From Pandoraea bronchicola (GTDB lineage: Bacteria > Pseudomonadota > Gammaproteobacteria > Burkholderiales > Burkholderiaceae), in assembly GCF_902459805.1 (NCBI RefSeq), contig NZ_CABPST010000001.1, positions 248,001 to 312,000 of the forward strand: a DNA stretch of 64,000 nt. The letters are read 5' to 3'. Positions 1 through 8,926 of this stretch are shown one piece after another (the first letter of the stretch is position 1; the number at the start of each line of letters is the position of its first letter). Both the position numbers and the translations under genes were made by a program. Below the pieces are notes generated by a model. That model was not told the origin of the DNA. It saw nothing but the letters and a program-made list of their open reading frames with translations, and did no database searches.

Positions 1-65
1 CACCTTGCCGTTTACGTTAACGGCACTGACGACTAAAGCCCCCTCTGCCGAGACATTGAAGAAAC

Positions 66-1163
66 ATGAGCGCCGATAATCAATTGCGTTTTGTCGTGGA
101 GCCGCACGCCAACCCCACCCCCGCCGACCAGATCGCCGCCAAGCTGGCGAACCCGGTGTTCGGCCGCGTATTCACGGACCACATGGTCACGATCCGCTGG
201 ACCGAGGGTACCGGCTGGCATGACGCGAAGGTAGAGGCCCGCCGTCCGTTCGAAATCGATCCGGCGTGCGCCGTCCTGCACTACGCACAGGAAATCTTCG
301 AAGGCATGAAGGCCTACCGCGGCGAAGACGGCAAGATTTCGCTGTTCCGCCCGCAAGCTAACGCCAAGCGCTTCCGCGAGTCCGCCCAGCGCATGTCGAT
401 GGCCGAATTGCCGGAAGCCGTGTTCCTCGAAGCCGTGGAAAAGCTGGTCGACATCGACCGCGCATGGATCCCGGGCACGGAGGGCAGCAGTCTCTACATC
501 CGTCCGTTCATGTTCGCCTCGGAGAGCTTCCTGGGCGTGCGTGCGGCGCATGAGTACATCTTCTGCGTGATCGCCTGCCCGGTCGGCCCGTACTTCAAGC
601 CGGGCAAATCGGCTGTGACCGTGTGGGTGTCGGACCAATACACGCGTGCTGCGCCGGGCGGCACGGGCGCCGCCAAGTGCGGCGGCAACTACGCCGCGAG
701 CCTGATCGCCCAGACCGAAGCCAGCGGCAAGGGCTGCGATCAGGTCGTGTTCCTCGACGCCGCGCAACATCGCTGGATCGAAGAACTGGGCGGCATGAAC
801 GTCTTCTTCGTGATGGACGACGGCTCGCTCCAGACGCCGCCGCTTTCCGGCACGATCCTGCCGGGCATCACGCGCGCATCGATCATCGAACTGGCGAAGC
901 GCGAAGGCCTGAGCGTCAACGAAACGCCTTACGAGTTTGCCCAGTGGCAAGCCGACGCAGCCAGCGGCCGTGTGAAGGAAACGTTCGCGTGCGGCACGGC
1001 AGCGGTCGTCACGGCCATCGGTCAGGTGCGTCACGCCAAGGGCGAATTCAATATCGGCGACGGCGGCGAAGGCCCGGTCACGAAACGCATCCGCGATCAA
1101 CTCACGGGCATTCAACGTGGCAAGGTCGCGGACCCGTTCGGCTGGGTGCACCACGTCGCGTAA
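66..1163 (+). CDS. ilvE: Branched-chain amino acid aminotransferase
   Basis: A fold-type IV PLP aminotransferase of 365 residues, the usual length for the long (BCAT2-like) IlvE form. It transfers the amino group between glutamate and the keto acids of leucine, isoleucine and valine in the cytoplasm, the last step of their synthesis and the first of their breakdown. The PLP lysine is K204 in the motif GAAKCGGNYAAS, which is diagnostic of the family; the LHYAQEIFEGMKAYR block near residues 71-85 and the ELGGMN block near 240-245 are also family-typical. The start is the first in-frame ATG. It stands alone, with a terminator-like hairpin downstream, and no upstream neighbour is visible in the window. 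Annotation is secure at family level. Confidence 0.95.
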   Translation: MSADNQLRFVVEPHANPTPADQIAAKLANPVFGRVFTDHMVTIRWTEGTGWHDAKVEARRPFEIDPACAVLHYAQEIFEGMKAYRGEDGKISLFRPQANAKRFRESAQRMSMAELPEAVFLEAVEKLVDIDRAWIPGTEGSSLYIRPFMFASESFLGVRAAHEYIFCVIACPVGPYFKPGKSAVTVWVSDQYTRAAPGGTGAAKCGGNYAASLIAQTEASGKGCDQVVFLDAAQHRWIEELGGMNVFFVMDDGSLQTPPLSGTILPGITRASIIELAKREGLSVNETPYEFAQWQADAASGRVKETFACGTAAVVTAIGQVRHAKGEFNIGDGGEGPVTKRIRDQLTGIQRGKVADPFGWVHHVA

Positions 1164-1211
1164 TCGCGCGTTGATATCCCGAGTATTTCGACATAACAAG
1201 CTGTGAAGCTG

Positions 1212-1235
1212 CGCGTCGCCCGAGACAGCGACGCG
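1212..1235 (+). terminator. Terminator-like hairpin after ilvE
   Basis: A perfect 8-bp inverted repeat (CGCGTCGC / GCGACGCG) with an 8-nt loop lies about 50 bp after the ilvE stop. There is no T-run behind it, so it may only be a weak or Rho-assisted terminator. Confidence 0.4.
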
Positions 1236-1308
1236 GGAAATCATTGGCGGCGCGTCACGACATCAGGAGAGTCGGGCGCGCCGTCTTGTCGTATTTGACT
1301 TACAGATC

Positions 1309-1956
1309 ATGAAACACGATACGGGCGCTGTATCCAGCGCCATTGCGGCAACCGACACAATCGGCGTCCCGCACTCCGTGCTCGAAGACATCTATGCGAT
1401 GGTCATCGGCATGGCATTTGTGGTGGTCGGTCTGGTGCTGCTCAAGGCTGCCGGGTTGGTCACCGGCGGCGTGGCCGGCATTGCGCTGCTCGCCTCCTAT
1501 GTCTTTCCCCTGCCGGTGGGCACCATCTTCACGTTGGTGAACATTCCGTTCTTCCTGTTCGCGTACTTCACGATGGGCCCGCGCTTCGCGCTCAAGTCCA
1601 CCGTCGCGAGCTTCGGCATCACGTTCGCCCTCGCGGCCATGCCGCAGACGTTCAACGTCGCCTTCGTCAATCCGCTGTTTGCCGCGTTCGTTGGCGGCAC
1701 GCTGTGCGGCATGGGCATTCTCGCGCTCGCCCGGCATGGCGCCGGCGTGGGTGGCACGGGCATCCTCACCCTGTGGCTGCAACGCGAGCGCGGCATCAAC
1801 GCCGGAATCTCGCAGGTGGGTATCGATGCAACGATTCTGCTCGTCTCGCTCACCACGATTCCGGCAGGACGCGTCGCCTGGTCCGCACTGTCTGCCGTGG
1901 CCATGAGCGCCATGGTCGTTGCGTGGCACCGGCCGGGACGTTACACCGGGCGTTAA
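1309..1956 (+). CDS. YitT family (DUF161) membrane protein
   Basis: A 215-residue integral membrane protein with about six hydrophobic segments. The pattern 'GLVTGGVAGIALL' in the first third, then 'GTGILTLWLQ' further on, is the DUF161/YitT signature. Members are inner-membrane proteins whose substrate is mostly unknown; here there is only one DUF161 unit and no soluble C-terminal DUF2179 domain, so it is a short form. It follows ilvE by about 145 bp and may be independently transcribed. It ends 41 bp before the convergent LysR gene. No function is claimed beyond the family. Confidence 0.8.
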   Translation: MKHDTGAVSSAIAATDTIGVPHSVLEDIYAMVIGMAFVVVGLVLLKAAGLVTGGVAGIALLASYVFPLPVGTIFTLVNIPFFLFAYFTMGPRFALKSTVASFGITFALAAMPQTFNVAFVNPLFAAFVGGTLCGMGILALARHGAGVGGTGILTLWLQRERGINAGISQVGIDATILLVSLTTIPAGRVAWSALSAVAMSAMVVAWHRPGRYTGR

Positions 1957-1997
1957 GCTGCGCCGGCGTCACCTTCCTCGCCCTCCCGTCACTGCCG

Positions 1998-2906
1998 TCA
2001 TTCCCGTCCTTTTGGACGGTACGCACTCGCCTGATTCAGCAGCCACTCGCGGAATACGCTCAGTGGCTGCCCGTGCGTGAGTTCCGTCGGGTAGACGAGG
2101 TAGTAGGCCGACCCGGCCACGCTCTTCACGTCGAACGGGATCGTCACGCCAAGGCTCGCCAACTGCCCTTCGACGAAGAACTTCGGCACCAGCGCGATGC
2201 CCAGCCCCGCCGCAGCGCCGGCGATCAGCATGGTGTGGAGTTCGTAGCGCACGCCTTGCAGCGTCCGGTTGTCCTCGATGCGTTGCTCCGCAAACCATTG
2301 GGTCCAGGCGCTCGGACGCGTCGTCGAGTGCAGCAGCGGATACGCGAGCAAATCCGCCGCGCTACGCACCGGCCCCTTCAATAGCGACGGCCGGCACACC
2401 GGCACCACTTCCTCGCCGAACAGATAGTCCGATGACGTGCCCGGCCATGTTGGCTGCCCGAAGTGAATGGCCGCTTCGAAGTGCGTCTCGTCGAACGTAA
2501 AGAGGTCGGTGTGCACGCCCATGTTCACGCGAACGTCCGGGTGCCGCTCGTCGAAGTCTTTCATTCTCGGAATCAACCACTCGGAAGCGAACGTTGGCAA
2601 CACCGCCAGCTCCAGATAGCCGCCACCGCTGCCGTGGGCCATGATCGCCAGCGTGTCGCGATCGAGTTGCTCCAGCGTACGACGCACCTGTGTGCCGTAC
2701 AGGCGTCCGGCGCGCGTGAGCACCACCCGCTGTTTGGCGCGAACGAACAGACGCACGCCAAGCTGCGTCTCCAGCGTGGCGATCTGGCGCGAGACGGCAC
2801 TTTCCGTCAGAAACAGCTCGCGCGCCGCGTGCGTAAAGCTCTCGTGCCGGGCGGCCGCCTCGAAGGCCAGCAGCGCCGCCGTGCCGGGGGTCTTGAATTT
2901 GCGCAT
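1998..2906 (-). CDS. LysR-type transcriptional regulator (GcvA-like)
   Basis: A 302-residue LysR-type regulator. The N-terminal winged helix-turn-helix covers about residues 8-65 (FEAAARHESFTHAARELFLT, then SAVSRQIATLE), followed by a type-2 periplasmic-binding-like effector domain from about residue 92. The N-terminal 'TAALLAFEAAARH' resembles the GcvA/AmpR branch. The start has a good ribosome binding site (AGGAA). It is transcribed divergently from the 2-oxoadipate dioxygenase gene at 3075 with 168 bp between them, the classic arrangement for a LysR protein controlling its neighbour. Control of the lysine-catabolic genes is therefore inferred from position; the effector is unknown. Confidence 0.9.
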   Translation of the reverse strand: MRKFKTPGTAALLAFEAAARHESFTHAARELFLTESAVSRQIATLETQLGVRLFVRAKQRVVLTRAGRLYGTQVRRTLEQLDRDTLAIMAHGSGGGYLELAVLPTFASEWLIPRMKDFDERHPDVRVNMGVHTDLFTFDETHFEAAIHFGQPTWPGTSSDYLFGEEVVPVCRPSLLKGPVRSAADLLAYPLLHSTTRPSAWTQWFAEQRIEDNRTLQGVRYELHTMLIAGAAAGLGIALVPKFFVEGQLASLGVTIPFDVKSVAGSAYYLVYPTELTHGQPLSVFREWLLNQASAYRPKGRE

Positions 2907-3074
2907 GTTGATTCCTAAAACGCATCAAGTGGCAATTTTATCTCGCTTTACGGGCGTGGCTTCCGTTCCAATAATGCTGTCACTGCAAGAAGGTATGGAG
3001 TGATGTGCTCGATGCCTTGACCTGACACCCTGCGGCGCCGCCCCGAGACGGCGTCCACCCTGCGAGACAATCCG

Positions 3075-4100
3075 ATGCGCAATGCCAATGTGCAGTCGTT
3101 GCTGGTTTCCCTGGTCGGGGAAGCCCGAACCAACGCACTCTTTGCCACGCTCAATTCGCCGTCGTTTCTGGCCGATTGCGAGCCGGGCCGCGTGACCCGT
3201 GCCGAACTGGCGCAGGCGATGAACATGGCCCTGTTCGAAGGACTGCTCGAGCGCTCGTCGAACGGCCGCACCTATACCGAGGAGACGATTGCCGCGGGTG
3301 GCAGTGTCTACTTTGACCACGGCGCGCTGCGCACCGTGCGCTGGGCGCAGAACGGCGCGCTACCGCCGGGCGAAGCCGCCTTCACGCGCATTCTGCGTCC
3401 GCTGGGTTTCCGTCTGAACGGCCGCTATCCGCTCGACCGACTGGGCATGACCGGCCGTGCCTATGCGCATGAAGATGCTCCCGAAGAGATTTCTCAGTTC
3501 TTCGTGAGCGAGCTGCATCCGGAACGTTTCTCCGAGACGTTCCAGCAAGCCGTGTCGCGTGTCGTCGGCACATCGAAAGATCCGCTCACGCCTGCGGCCG
3601 TCGGTCAGCTCTGGGAACTGGAGCGCGACGGCACCCTGCCGCTCGAGAGCGCACAGGCCCTGCTGCCGGTGATCGTCGGTGCGTTTGCCCGTCAGCATGA
3701 CGTGCCGAGCGAAGCCGATTACGAACTGTTGCTGGCCGAATCTGCCGAAATGGCGTGGATCGCGACCGAAGGCAATGCGTTCAACCATGCGACCGACCGC
3801 GTCGAAGACGTGTTCGCCCTGTCCGACGCGGAGAAGGCCAAGGGCCGCCCGATGAAGCCCGAAGTCGAGCGCTCGCGCTCCGGCCGCGTGTTCCAGACGG
3901 CCTATCGCGCCGACACCGTGCGTCGCGAGTTTCGTGGCAAGGACGGCGAGATCGTCACGCGCGACGTGCCGGGTTCGTTCTACGAATTCATCACGCGTCA
4001 TCGCGAGTACGACACCGCCAAGCGCTGCTGGAAGATCGATCTGCGGTTCGACGCCGGCAACGCACAAGGTATTTTCAAGATGACGGCCAACGCCAAGTAA
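3075..4100 (+). CDS. hglS: 2-oxoadipate dioxygenase/decarboxylase (DUF1338, HglS family)
   Basis: A 341-residue DUF1338/VOC-superfamily protein. HglS enzymes are Fe(II) oxygenases that convert 2-oxoadipate plus O2 to D-2-hydroxyglutarate and CO2 in lysine catabolism. The metal triad is visible: H82 in YFDHGALRTV, H238 in AFNHATDRV and E304 in SFYEFITR; R86 in the first motif is the conserved substrate-facing arginine. It is shorter than the roughly 460-residue Pseudomonas enzyme but has the normal length of the shorter branch. The next two genes encode the two enzymes that would make its substrate, which strongly supports the assignment. The divergent LysR gene is the likely regulator. Confidence 0.85.
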   Translation: MRNANVQSLLVSLVGEARTNALFATLNSPSFLADCEPGRVTRAELAQAMNMALFEGLLERSSNGRTYTEETIAAGGSVYFDHGALRTVRWAQNGALPPGEAAFTRILRPLGFRLNGRYPLDRLGMTGRAYAHEDAPEEISQFFVSELHPERFSETFQQAVSRVVGTSKDPLTPAAVGQLWELERDGTLPLESAQALLPVIVGAFARQHDVPSEADYELLLAESAEMAWIATEGNAFNHATDRVEDVFALSDAEKAKGRPMKPEVERSRSGRVFQTAYRADTVRREFRGKDGEIVTRDVPGSFYEFITRHREYDTAKRCWKIDLRFDAGNAQGIFKMTANAK

Positions 4101-4227
4101 CCGGGCCAAACGAGGCCGGGCGGCCTTCGGCGCACAATACGTCTCGTGTGCCTGTGACGCCTCCTCACCCGCCGACGCCGGCGCACGGCAACGGCGGCCA
4201 ACACTGAATTCCATAGGGGTATCCAAC

Positions 4228-5727
4228 GTGAACGCGACTTCCATCCTGAACGAACTGGGCATTGCCAAACTGGCCGAAGCCGGCGACATCGCCGTGCATT
4301 CGCCTATCGATGGCGCATTGATCGGCCGTGTGGCCAGCGCGTCGGTCGCCGACGCGCAAGCCGCGCTGGCGCGCGCGCACACCGCATTCACCGCGTGGCG
4401 CAATGTCCCCGCACCGCGTCGCGGCGAACTGGTGCGCCTGCTGGGCGAAAAGCTGCGCGAGCGCAAACAGGCGCTGGGCGCGCTCGTCACGCTCGAAGCC
4501 GGCAAGATCCTGCAGGAAGGTCTGGGCGAAGTGCAGGAAATGATCGACATCTGCGACTTCGCCGTCGGGCTGTCGCGTCAACTGTACGGCCTGACCATCG
4601 CGTCGGAGCGTCCGGGGCACCGCATGGCCGAGACGTGGCACCCGCTGGGCGTGTGCACCGTCATCTCCGCTTTCAACTTCCCGGTGGCCGTGTGGTCGTG
4701 GAACGCAGCGCTCGCGCTCGTGTGCGGCAACGCCGTCGTGTGGAAGCCGTCGGAGAAGACCCCGCTGACCGCGCTGGCCGTCAACAAGCTGATGGAAGAA
4801 GTCATTGCCGAATTCGGTGATGCCCCGGAAGGCCTGACCGCCCTCATCATCGGGGGTCGCGACGTGGGCGAAGCACTCGTTGCCGATCCGCGCTCGGCCA
4901 TCGTGAGCGCCACGGGCAGCACGGAAATGGGCCGCAAGGTCGGCGTGGAAGTCGCGCGCCGTTTTGGCCGTTCGATCCTGGAACTGGGCGGCAACAACGC
5001 CGGCATCGTGACCGCCAGCGCCGACATGGAACTGGCCCCGCGCGGCATTCTGTTCTCGGCCGTGGGCACGGCCGGTCAGCGTTGCACCACGCTGCGCCGC
5101 CTGTTCGTGCATGAAAGCGTGTACGACAAGACCGTCGACCGTCTGAAAACGTTGTACGGCAAGGTCTCCATCGGCAACCCGCTCGAGCGCGGCACCCTCA
5201 TGGGCCCGCTGATCGACGAAGGTGCGTTCAAACGTATGCAGAACGCCCTCGATCAGGCACGCGCACAAGGCGGCAAGGTGACGGGCGGCGAGCGTTACAC
5301 GGTGGCCGGCGCAGAGAACGGTTTCTACGTGAAGCCGGCTATCGTAGAAATGCCGTCGCAGACGGAAATCGTGCTGACCGAGACGTTCGCCCCGATTCTG
5401 TACGTGCTCAAGTACAGCGACTTCTCCGAAGCGATCGACGGCAACAACGCCGCGTCGCATGGCCTGTCGTCGTGCGTGTTCACGACCGACCTGCGCGAAG
5501 CCGAGCGCTTCACGTCGTCGGCCGGTAGCGACTGCGGTATCGCCAACGTCAACATCGGCCCGAGCGGTGCGGAAATCGGCGGCGCATTCGGCGGTGAGAA
5601 GGAAACTGGCGGCGGCCGCGAGTCGGGCTCCGACGCGTGGAAGGGCTACATGCGCCGCGCCACCAACACCGTCAACTACTCTTCCGCCCTGCCGCTCGCG
5701 CAAGGCATCGACTTCTCGATCGAGTGA
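4228..5727 (+). CDS. amaB: L-piperidine-6-carboxylate / 2-aminoadipate semialdehyde dehydrogenase (AmaB, ALDH7 type)
   Basis: A 499-residue NAD(P)-dependent aldehyde dehydrogenase. The catalytic cysteine is C286 in TAGQRCTTLRR and the general base is E252 in LELGGNN; the flanking sequence is the ALDH7A1/antiquitin type, whose substrate is 2-aminoadipate 6-semialdehyde (in equilibrium with piperideine-6-carboxylate), giving 2-aminoadipate. Translation starts at GTG, supported by an AGGGG ribosome binding site about 9 bases upstream. The gene sits 127 bp after the 2-oxoadipate dioxygenase gene and before a 2-aminoadipate-type aminotransferase, so the three encode consecutive steps. An ALDH acting on another long-chain amino-aldehyde cannot be excluded from sequence alone. 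Confidence 0.88.
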   Translation: MNATSILNELGIAKLAEAGDIAVHSPIDGALIGRVASASVADAQAALARAHTAFTAWRNVPAPRRGELVRLLGEKLRERKQALGALVTLEAGKILQEGLGEVQEMIDICDFAVGLSRQLYGLTIASERPGHRMAETWHPLGVCTVISAFNFPVAVWSWNAALALVCGNAVVWKPSEKTPLTALAVNKLMEEVIAEFGDAPEGLTALIIGGRDVGEALVADPRSAIVSATGSTEMGRKVGVEVARRFGRSILELGGNNAGIVTASADMELAPRGILFSAVGTAGQRCTTLRRLFVHESVYDKTVDRLKTLYGKVSIGNPLERGTLMGPLIDEGAFKRMQNALDQARAQGGKVTGGERYTVAGAENGFYVKPAIVEMPSQTEIVLTETFAPILYVLKYSDFSEAIDGNNAASHGLSSCVFTTDLREAERFTSSAGSDCGIANVNIGPSGAEIGGAFGGEKETGGGRESGSDAWKGYMRRATNTVNYSSALPLAQGIDFSIE

Positions 5728-5881
5728 AGTCCCGCTGGCGGTCCCTCCGGCGTCGCGCACATTCCGATGCGCCACACCCCGGGGACTGCCGCAACGTCTG
5801 TCAGCGCCGGACGCATTCTGCCATCCGGCGCCTTCTCCCCAAGTCGCCGAATTCCGTCACGCTTTTTGCAGCGAGGCTCCC

Positions 5882-7087
5882 ATGTACGCATTCACTTCGC
5901 CGTTCGCCAACCCGGCAGGTTCGCCGATTCGCGAACTGTTCAAATACCTCTCCGAACCGGGCATGATCTCGTTCGCCGGCGGATATCCGGCCAGCGATCT
6001 GTTCGATGTCGAGGGTCTCGCCGCAGCGCAGACCCGCGCCTTCGCACAACCGGCGCGCTGCCTGCAATACGGACCCACCGACGGTCTGGCCGAACTCAAG
6101 GCTCAGCTCATCGCATTGATGGCATCGCGCGGCGCACCATGCGCCGCCGAAGACCTGGTGGTGACGACCGGTTCGCAGCAAGGACTCGACCTGCTGTTGC
6201 GCGTGATGGTCGCCCCGGGCGATGTCGTCGTGACCGAACAGCCAGCGTATCCGGCAACGTTGCAGGCACTGCGACTGCAACAGGCGAAGATTGTGACCGT
6301 GCCCGTCGATGCCGATGGTCTGGATGTCGAACATCTGAGCGCACTGCTGCGTGAGGGCAAGATCGCCGTGCCGAAGCTGTTGTACACCGTGCCGACGTTT
6401 GCCAATCCGACCGGTGCCACGCTTTCGCGCGAGCGTCGTATTGCCCTGCTGAAGCTGGCGGCGGCGTATCGGTTCGTGATCGTGGAAGACGATCCGTACG
6501 GCGACTTGCGATTCGCAGGCGAGGCAGTGCCGACACTGCTCGGCCTGTCGGCCGAGGTGCCGGGATCGCGCGACTGGGTGGTGCACTTCTCGAGTCTGTC
6601 GAAGATCGTCGCGCCCGGGTTGCGTGTGGGCTGGACGGTCGCGCCGCCGGAAATCGCGCGTCGATGCGTGGTCGCCAAGCAGACCGTCGATCTATGCAGC
6701 GTGCCTTGGACGCAAGCCGTGGCAGCCGAGTATCTCGCGGATGGCGCGTTGACTCGGCATCTGCCGAAGATCACCGAGGCCTATCGTCTCAAGTGCGACG
6801 CGATGTGCGGCGCCTTACGCGAGAAGCTGGGCGACACCATTCAGTTCCACGCCCCGCAGGGCGGCATGTTCGTGTGGGCGCGTCTCGCGGCAGTGAAAAC
6901 GAGCGAGTTACTGCCGCACGCGATTGCCGAGAAGGTGCTGTTCGTGCCGGGAACGGCGTTCTTTGCCGAGCATGCCGATGAGGCGTCACTGCGGTTGTCG
7001 TTCGCAGCACCGGCGGTGACGGTCATCGAAGAAGGCGTGGCGCGACTGGCTCGCGCGATGGACGCGACCGGCAGGAAGGTGGGATAA
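5882..7087 (+). CDS. PLP aminotransferase, LysN-like (2-aminoadipate transaminase)
   Basis: A 401-residue fold-type I aminotransferase of the LysN/MocR-catalytic-domain type, without a DNA-binding domain. The internal aldimine lysine is K241 in SSLSKIVAPGLRVGW, the cofactor aspartate lies in VEDDPYGDLR near residues 201-210, and NPTG (175-178) binds the substrate carboxylate. I chose the ATG at 5882 because MYAFTSPFANPAGSPIREL is the normal start of this family; longer in-frame sequence upstream overlaps the amaB coding region and is non-homologous. In this context the likely reaction is 2-aminoadipate plus 2-oxoglutarate to 2-oxoadipate plus glutamate, feeding HglS. The substrate is inferred from the neighbours. 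Confidence 0.88.
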   Translation: MYAFTSPFANPAGSPIRELFKYLSEPGMISFAGGYPASDLFDVEGLAAAQTRAFAQPARCLQYGPTDGLAELKAQLIALMASRGAPCAAEDLVVTTGSQQGLDLLLRVMVAPGDVVVTEQPAYPATLQALRLQQAKIVTVPVDADGLDVEHLSALLREGKIAVPKLLYTVPTFANPTGATLSRERRIALLKLAAAYRFVIVEDDPYGDLRFAGEAVPTLLGLSAEVPGSRDWVVHFSSLSKIVAPGLRVGWTVAPPEIARRCVVAKQTVDLCSVPWTQAVAAEYLADGALTRHLPKITEAYRLKCDAMCGALREKLGDTIQFHAPQGGMFVWARLAAVKTSELLPHAIAEKVLFVPGTAFFAEHADEASLRLSFAAPAVTVIEEGVARLARAMDATGRKVG

Positions 7088-7178
7088 GTCGAACCAGGCA
7101 GACCCCAGCAGGATAAGCACTCGAGGGTCCGGTAATCACCGGGCACACGCAGTGCCGATGCAATGGATGCCATGAAGC

Positions 7179-7220
7179 GGGCCTCGCTGGCCGCCCCCGC
7201 AAGGAGGGTCAGCGAGGCCC
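7179..7220 (-). terminator. Convergent hairpin between the aminotransferase and ALDH genes
   Basis: An 11-bp perfect inverted repeat (GGGCCTCGCTG / CAGCGAGGCCC) with a 20-nt loop ends 13 bp from the stop of the minus-strand aldehyde dehydrogenase gene and 92 bp after the plus-strand aminotransferase. No T-run is present on either side. It is placed to serve both convergent genes. Confidence 0.5.
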
Positions 7221-7233
7221 TTGGTGTCTGCGC

Positions 7234-8688
7234 TCAGAGCTTCACGCAAACGTTGCGCAATTCAGTGTAGAACTCGAGCGAGTGAACGCCACCTTCGCGA
7301 CCGATACCCGATTGCTTGGCGCCACCGAACGCCGTGCGCAGATCGCGCAGGAACCACGCATTGATCCAGCAGACGCCGACTTCGAGCGCGGCACCCATGC
7401 GATGGGCGCGACCGACATCCGACGTCCAGACGGTCGCGGCAAGACCGTAAGGCGTGGCGTTGGCCATCGCGATGACTTCTTCTTCCGTATCGAACGGTGC
7501 GATATGGCAGCACGGCCCGAAGATTTCTTCGCGGATGACCGAGGCTGTCTCCGGCAAGCCGGTCCAGATGGTCGGCTGCACCCAGGCGCCGTCCTTCATC
7601 GGCGCCGGCATATCCGGCACGCCGCCGCCGGTGACGACCGTCGCCCCTTCCTCTCGCGCCTTGGCGTAATACGACAGCACCTTCTCGCGATGCACCTGCG
7701 AGACGAGCGGGCCGAAGTTGGTGCCTTGTGCGTACGGATCGCCCAGCTTCAGCGACTCGGCACGCTCCTTGAGTGCAGCCACGAAGCGCTCGAAGATCGG
7801 ACGCTGCACATATACGCGCTCTGTGCCCAGACACACCTGACCGCTATTGTCGAAGCTCGAACGCGTAATGCCCGCGACAGCCTTGTCGAAATCCGCATCG
7901 GCGAACACGATGCCGGGATTCTTGCCGCCCAGCTCGAACGACACGGGACGCACGCCATTCGCGGCCGCCTTCATGATCGCTTCGCCAGTGCGCGTCTCGC
8001 CAGTGAAAGTGATGCCGTTCACCCCCGGATGCTCGGTCAGAAACGCGCCCGCAGACTCAGGCCCGAAGCCATGCACCACGTTATAGACACCCGGCGGCAC
8101 GCCGACTTCGTTCATCACCTCGCCCAGCAGCGTGGCCGTGGCGGGCGTCTCTTCCGAAGGCTTCACCACCACCGTGTTGCCGAACGCGAGCGCCGGGCCG
8201 ACCTTCCACGTCATCAGCAACAGCGGCAGATTCCACGGGCACACCACCGCAATCACGCCGCGCGGCGTGCGCACACCATAGTTGAGCGCGTTGCCGCCAT
8301 CGGGCGTCGTCATTGCGAACGACTCCGTCGGCACGTTCTTGATCATGTCCGCGAACACCTTGAAGTTCGCGGCGCCGCGCGGAATGTCCAGGTGGCTCGC
8401 CAGACCGTGCGGCTTGCCCGTGTCGGCAATCTCTGCGGCCAGGAAGTCGTCGAAGCGACGGTTGATGCCATCGGCCACGGCGTGCAGCAACGCCACGCGC
8501 TGTGCGACCGTCATCTTGCCCCACGGGCCTTGCAGCGCGGCGCGGGCGGCACGTACGGCAGCGTCCACCTCGGCGCGGCCGGCTTCGTGCACGTGGCCGA
8601 TCAGGCTGTTGTCGACCGGGTTGCGGTTCTCGAAGGTGCGGGGGCTGGACACCCACTCACCGTTGATGAAGTTCTGGAAATCCTTCAT
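7234..8688 (-). CDS. Aldehyde dehydrogenase, 2-hydroxymuconic semialdehyde dehydrogenase-like
   Basis: A 484-residue NAD-dependent aldehyde dehydrogenase with catalytic C286 in NSGQVCLGTE and general base E252 in FELGGKNPG. The C-terminal region (WINAWFLRDLRTAFGGAKQ, then SGIGREGG) is typical of the ALDH8/2-hydroxymuconic and 2-aminomuconic semialdehyde dehydrogenases. The longer reading frame begins at 8730, but MKDFQNFINGEW at 8688 is the normal family N-terminus and was chosen. No other catechol meta-cleavage gene is nearby, so the true substrate is uncertain. It is divergent from a GntR/FCD regulator gene with 238 bp between them, which suggests local control. Confidence 0.85.
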   Translation of the reverse strand: MKDFQNFINGEWVSSPRTFENRNPVDNSLIGHVHEAGRAEVDAAVRAARAALQGPWGKMTVAQRVALLHAVADGINRRFDDFLAAEIADTGKPHGLASHLDIPRGAANFKVFADMIKNVPTESFAMTTPDGGNALNYGVRTPRGVIAVVCPWNLPLLLMTWKVGPALAFGNTVVVKPSEETPATATLLGEVMNEVGVPPGVYNVVHGFGPESAGAFLTEHPGVNGITFTGETRTGEAIMKAAANGVRPVSFELGGKNPGIVFADADFDKAVAGITRSSFDNSGQVCLGTERVYVQRPIFERFVAALKERAESLKLGDPYAQGTNFGPLVSQVHREKVLSYYAKAREEGATVVTGGGVPDMPAPMKDGAWVQPTIWTGLPETASVIREEIFGPCCHIAPFDTEEEVIAMANATPYGLAATVWTSDVGRAHRMGAALEVGVCWINAWFLRDLRTAFGGAKQSGIGREGGVHSLEFYTELRNVCVKL

Positions 8689-8826
8689 GTCTGTCTCGTT
8701 CTGTCGGTTGCTTCGGGATGAGGCTGCCATGCCGGGGCGCGTGCAGCGTCACTCGGCATCCCCCATGTTCCGGGGGGCAGCGGCATGGAGCACACGATAA
8801 ATCCGCTCCTACGTTCTCGTCAACAT

Positions 8827-8897
8827 TTTCTCGAGAATTTATGTTTATCTCGATTTTTAGTCAATTTTGCGAAAATCGTGGCGAAGCTGCTTATAAT
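8827..8897 (+). promoter_or_regulatory. AT-rich divergent control region with TATAAT and a palindrome
   Basis: The 238-bp gap between the aldehyde dehydrogenase and GntR genes has an AT-rich core unlike its surroundings. It contains a perfect 10-bp palindrome TTCTCGAGAA (about 8828-8837) and a consensus -10 box TATAAT at 8892-8897, with a weak TTGCGA at 8867-8872 in the -35 position (19-bp spacer). This would start the GntR transcript about 25 bases before its ATG. The palindrome is a candidate GntR operator; this is inference from position. Confidence 0.5.
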
Positions 8898-8926
8898 CTC
8901 GGCACGTCCACCGATCCCTAGCGCGC

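Noticed and set aside
4165-5775. A 536-codon minus-strand frame opposite amaB.
   Set aside because: Shadow of the ALDH gene; no recognisable domain.
5459-5881. The N-terminal extension of the aminotransferase reading frame over the end of amaB.
   Set aside because: The extension is Arg/Ala/Ser-rich shadow sequence; the family N-terminus begins at the ATG at 5882.
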